Shown here piece by piece: positions 4,409 to 5,574 of a DNA stretch of 5,574 bases. The translations under genes and the position numbers were made by a program. Positions within the stretch are counted from its first letter, which is position 1, and each line of letters begins with the position of its first letter. The stretch comes from Mariprofundaceae bacterium. Its GTDB lineage: Bacteria > Pseudomonadota > Zetaproteobacteria > Mariprofundales > Mariprofundaceae. The notes under the pieces were generated by a model. That model worked only from the letters and a program-made list of their open reading frames with translations, searched no databases and was not told the origin of the DNA. Location: contig JAUZQS010000278.1 in NCBI GenBank assembly GCA_030950875.1, forward strand, positions 1 through 5,574. The letters run 5' to 3'.

Positions 4409-5574
4409 TTAACTAACACCCTGACTTTTTAGATATTCTTCGTAGGTTCCATGATAATCAACAATACCTTCAGGCGTTAATTCAATAATACGTGTTGCCA
4501 ATGATGATACAAATTCACGGTCATGGCTGACAAATATTAAGGTGCCTTCATACCTTTCCAAGGCTGTATTCAATGATTCAATAAACTCCATATCCATATG
4601 GTTGGTTGGTTCATCGAGCAATAATACATTTGGATTTTTGAACATAAACTTGCCAAAAAGCATGCGCCCTTGTTCACCACCAGAGAGCTGCTGAACTTTT
4701 TTGTCCATATCATGTTTGGTGAACAGCATACGCCCTAAATTACCACGAATTTCCTGTTCGCCATGCTCTGGTTTTTTCCATTGAGCCATCCAATCAAATA
4801 ATGTGTCATTATCTTTAAAATCAGCAGAATGATCTTGGGCATAATAACCAATATTTGCATTTTCAGACCATTTAATGATTCCATCATCAGCTTCTAAGTC
4901 ATCAGCTAAGCAGCGCATGAGCGTGGTTTTTCCGATACCGTTGGGACCAATAATGGCAACACGTTCACCAACTGGAATCATCAAATCAAAATTCTTAAAA
5001 AGTGATTGCTCATCAAAGCTCTTGCTCACTTCATTCAGTTCCAAGGCAATCTTGAATAATTTTTTCTCCTGCGTAAAACGTATAAATGGCGTCACACGAC
5101 TGGATATTTTTACTTCATCTAACTTAATTTTATCCAGTTTTTTGGCACGTGATTGTGCTTGCGTTGCCTTGGAAGCATTGGCTGAGAAACGACGCACAAA
5201 AGCTTGAAGCTCCTGAATCTCTTCTTTTTTCTTGGCATTTGCAGTGAGTAATTGTTCCTGAACCAGCGATGCTGCTTCCATATAATCGTCATAATTACCA
5301 GGGTATAGGCGGATTTCGCCATAATCTACATCTGCCATATGTGTGCATACACTGTTTAAGAAGTGCCTATCATGTGAAATGATTATCATGGTTGCATTAC
5401 GAGACATAATCACTGTTTCCAACCAACGAATAGCATTGATATCTAAGTTGTTGGTTGGTTCATCAAGTAAAATGATTTCAGGATCGCCAAACAAAGCTTG
5501 GGCAAGCAAAACACGTAGCTTCCAACCCGGAGCAATGGACTTCATCAAGTCGTAGTGTACATCGACTGGAATGC
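4409..5574 (-). CDS. ybiT: ABC-F translation factor, YbiT-like; 5' part cut by window edge
   Basis: The C-terminal 387 residues of a soluble twin-ATPase ABC-F protein; about 140 N-terminal residues (first Walker A) lie outside the window. The frame is open to the right edge, reading [18 protein letters not shown]. Numbered in this fragment, domain 1 has a degenerate signature APGWKLR, Walker [12 protein letters not shown] (34-44) and H-switch SHDRHF (H67). A charged interdomain linker (about 103-173) contains [20 protein letters not shown]. Domain 2 has Walker [10 protein letters not shown] (209-217), signature LSGGEQGR (296-303), Walker [12 protein letters not shown] with E321, and SHDREF (349-354). 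The linker sequence, the APGWK motif and the ending EEYLKSQGV match E. coli YbiT closely. ABC-F proteins act at the ribosomal E site on stalled or awkward translation. No functional link to the cytochrome operon is apparent. Confidence 0.93.
   Translation of the reverse strand, partial: IPVDVHYDLMKSIAPGWKLRVLLAQALFGDPEIILLDEPTNNLDINAIRWLETVIMSRNATMIIISHDRHFLNSVCTHMADVDYGEIRLYPGNYDDYMEAASLVQEQLLTANAKKKEEIQELQAFVRRFSANASKATQAQSRAKKLDKIKLDEVKISSRVTPFIRFTQEKKLFKIALELNEVSKSFDEQSLFKNFDLMIPVGERVAIIGPNGIGKTTLMRCLADDLEADDGIIKWSENANIGYYAQDHSADFKDNDTLFDWMAQWKKPEHGEQEIRGNLGRMLFTKHDMDKKVQQLSGGEQGRMLFGKFMFKNPNVLLLDEPTNHMDMEFIESLNTALERYEGTLIFVSHDREFVSSLATRIIELTPEGIVDYHGTYEEYLKSQGVS

Noticed and set aside
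4598..5465. Long-distance direct repeat containing GGTTGGTTCATC near 4605 and 5455
   Set aside because: Both copies encode the Walker B motif LLDEPTN of the two ATPase domains of the ABC-F protein, so the repeat reflects domain duplication, not a mobile or regulatory repeat.

Overview
The window is a compact, AT-rich stretch of bacterial chromosome. It carries eight protein-coding genes, all on the minus strand, so transcription runs from the right end to the left. The gene content suggests a gamma- or betaproteobacterium: a YbiT-type ABC-F ATPase, a DUF1841 protein and a PhoP/PhoQ-like regulator pair. The genus cannot be fixed from the sequence. No RNA gene, mobile element, CRISPR array or plus-strand gene is convincing, and no gap between genes exceeds about 155 bases.

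In transcription order, the right end holds the C-terminal two thirds of a YbiT-like ABC-F ATPase, cut by the window edge. About 60 bases later a six-gene block starts: a cytochrome b561-type membrane protein, an SHP (sphaeroides heme protein, DUF1924) monoheme cytochrome, a DHC-type diheme cytochrome c, a small secreted PepSY protein, an OmpR/PhoP-type response regulator and a PhoQ-like sensor histidine kinase. Junctions in this block are very tight: a 4-base ATGA overlap, a 73-base gap with a hairpin, a 13-base overlap, a 1-base TAATG overlap and a 3-base gap. Left of the kinase, a 154-base spacer with a Fur-box-like palindrome leads into a DUF1841 gene cut by the left edge.

The natural reading is one redox-plus-regulation operon. 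The b561 protein would take electrons from the membrane quinone pool and pass them to DHC. DHC would reduce SHP, an unusual cytochrome whose heme uses a displaceable asparagine ligand and can bind small gases such as O2 or NO. The SHP/DHC/cytochrome b association is known from Rhodobacter. Here it is joined, by overlapping genes, to a PepSY protein and a complete two-component system, which suggests that the module is controlled by its own envelope sensor. The most striking feature outside the genes proper is a pair of back-to-back perfect inverted repeats inside the PepSY signal-peptide codons, exactly where the operon passes from cytochromes to regulators.
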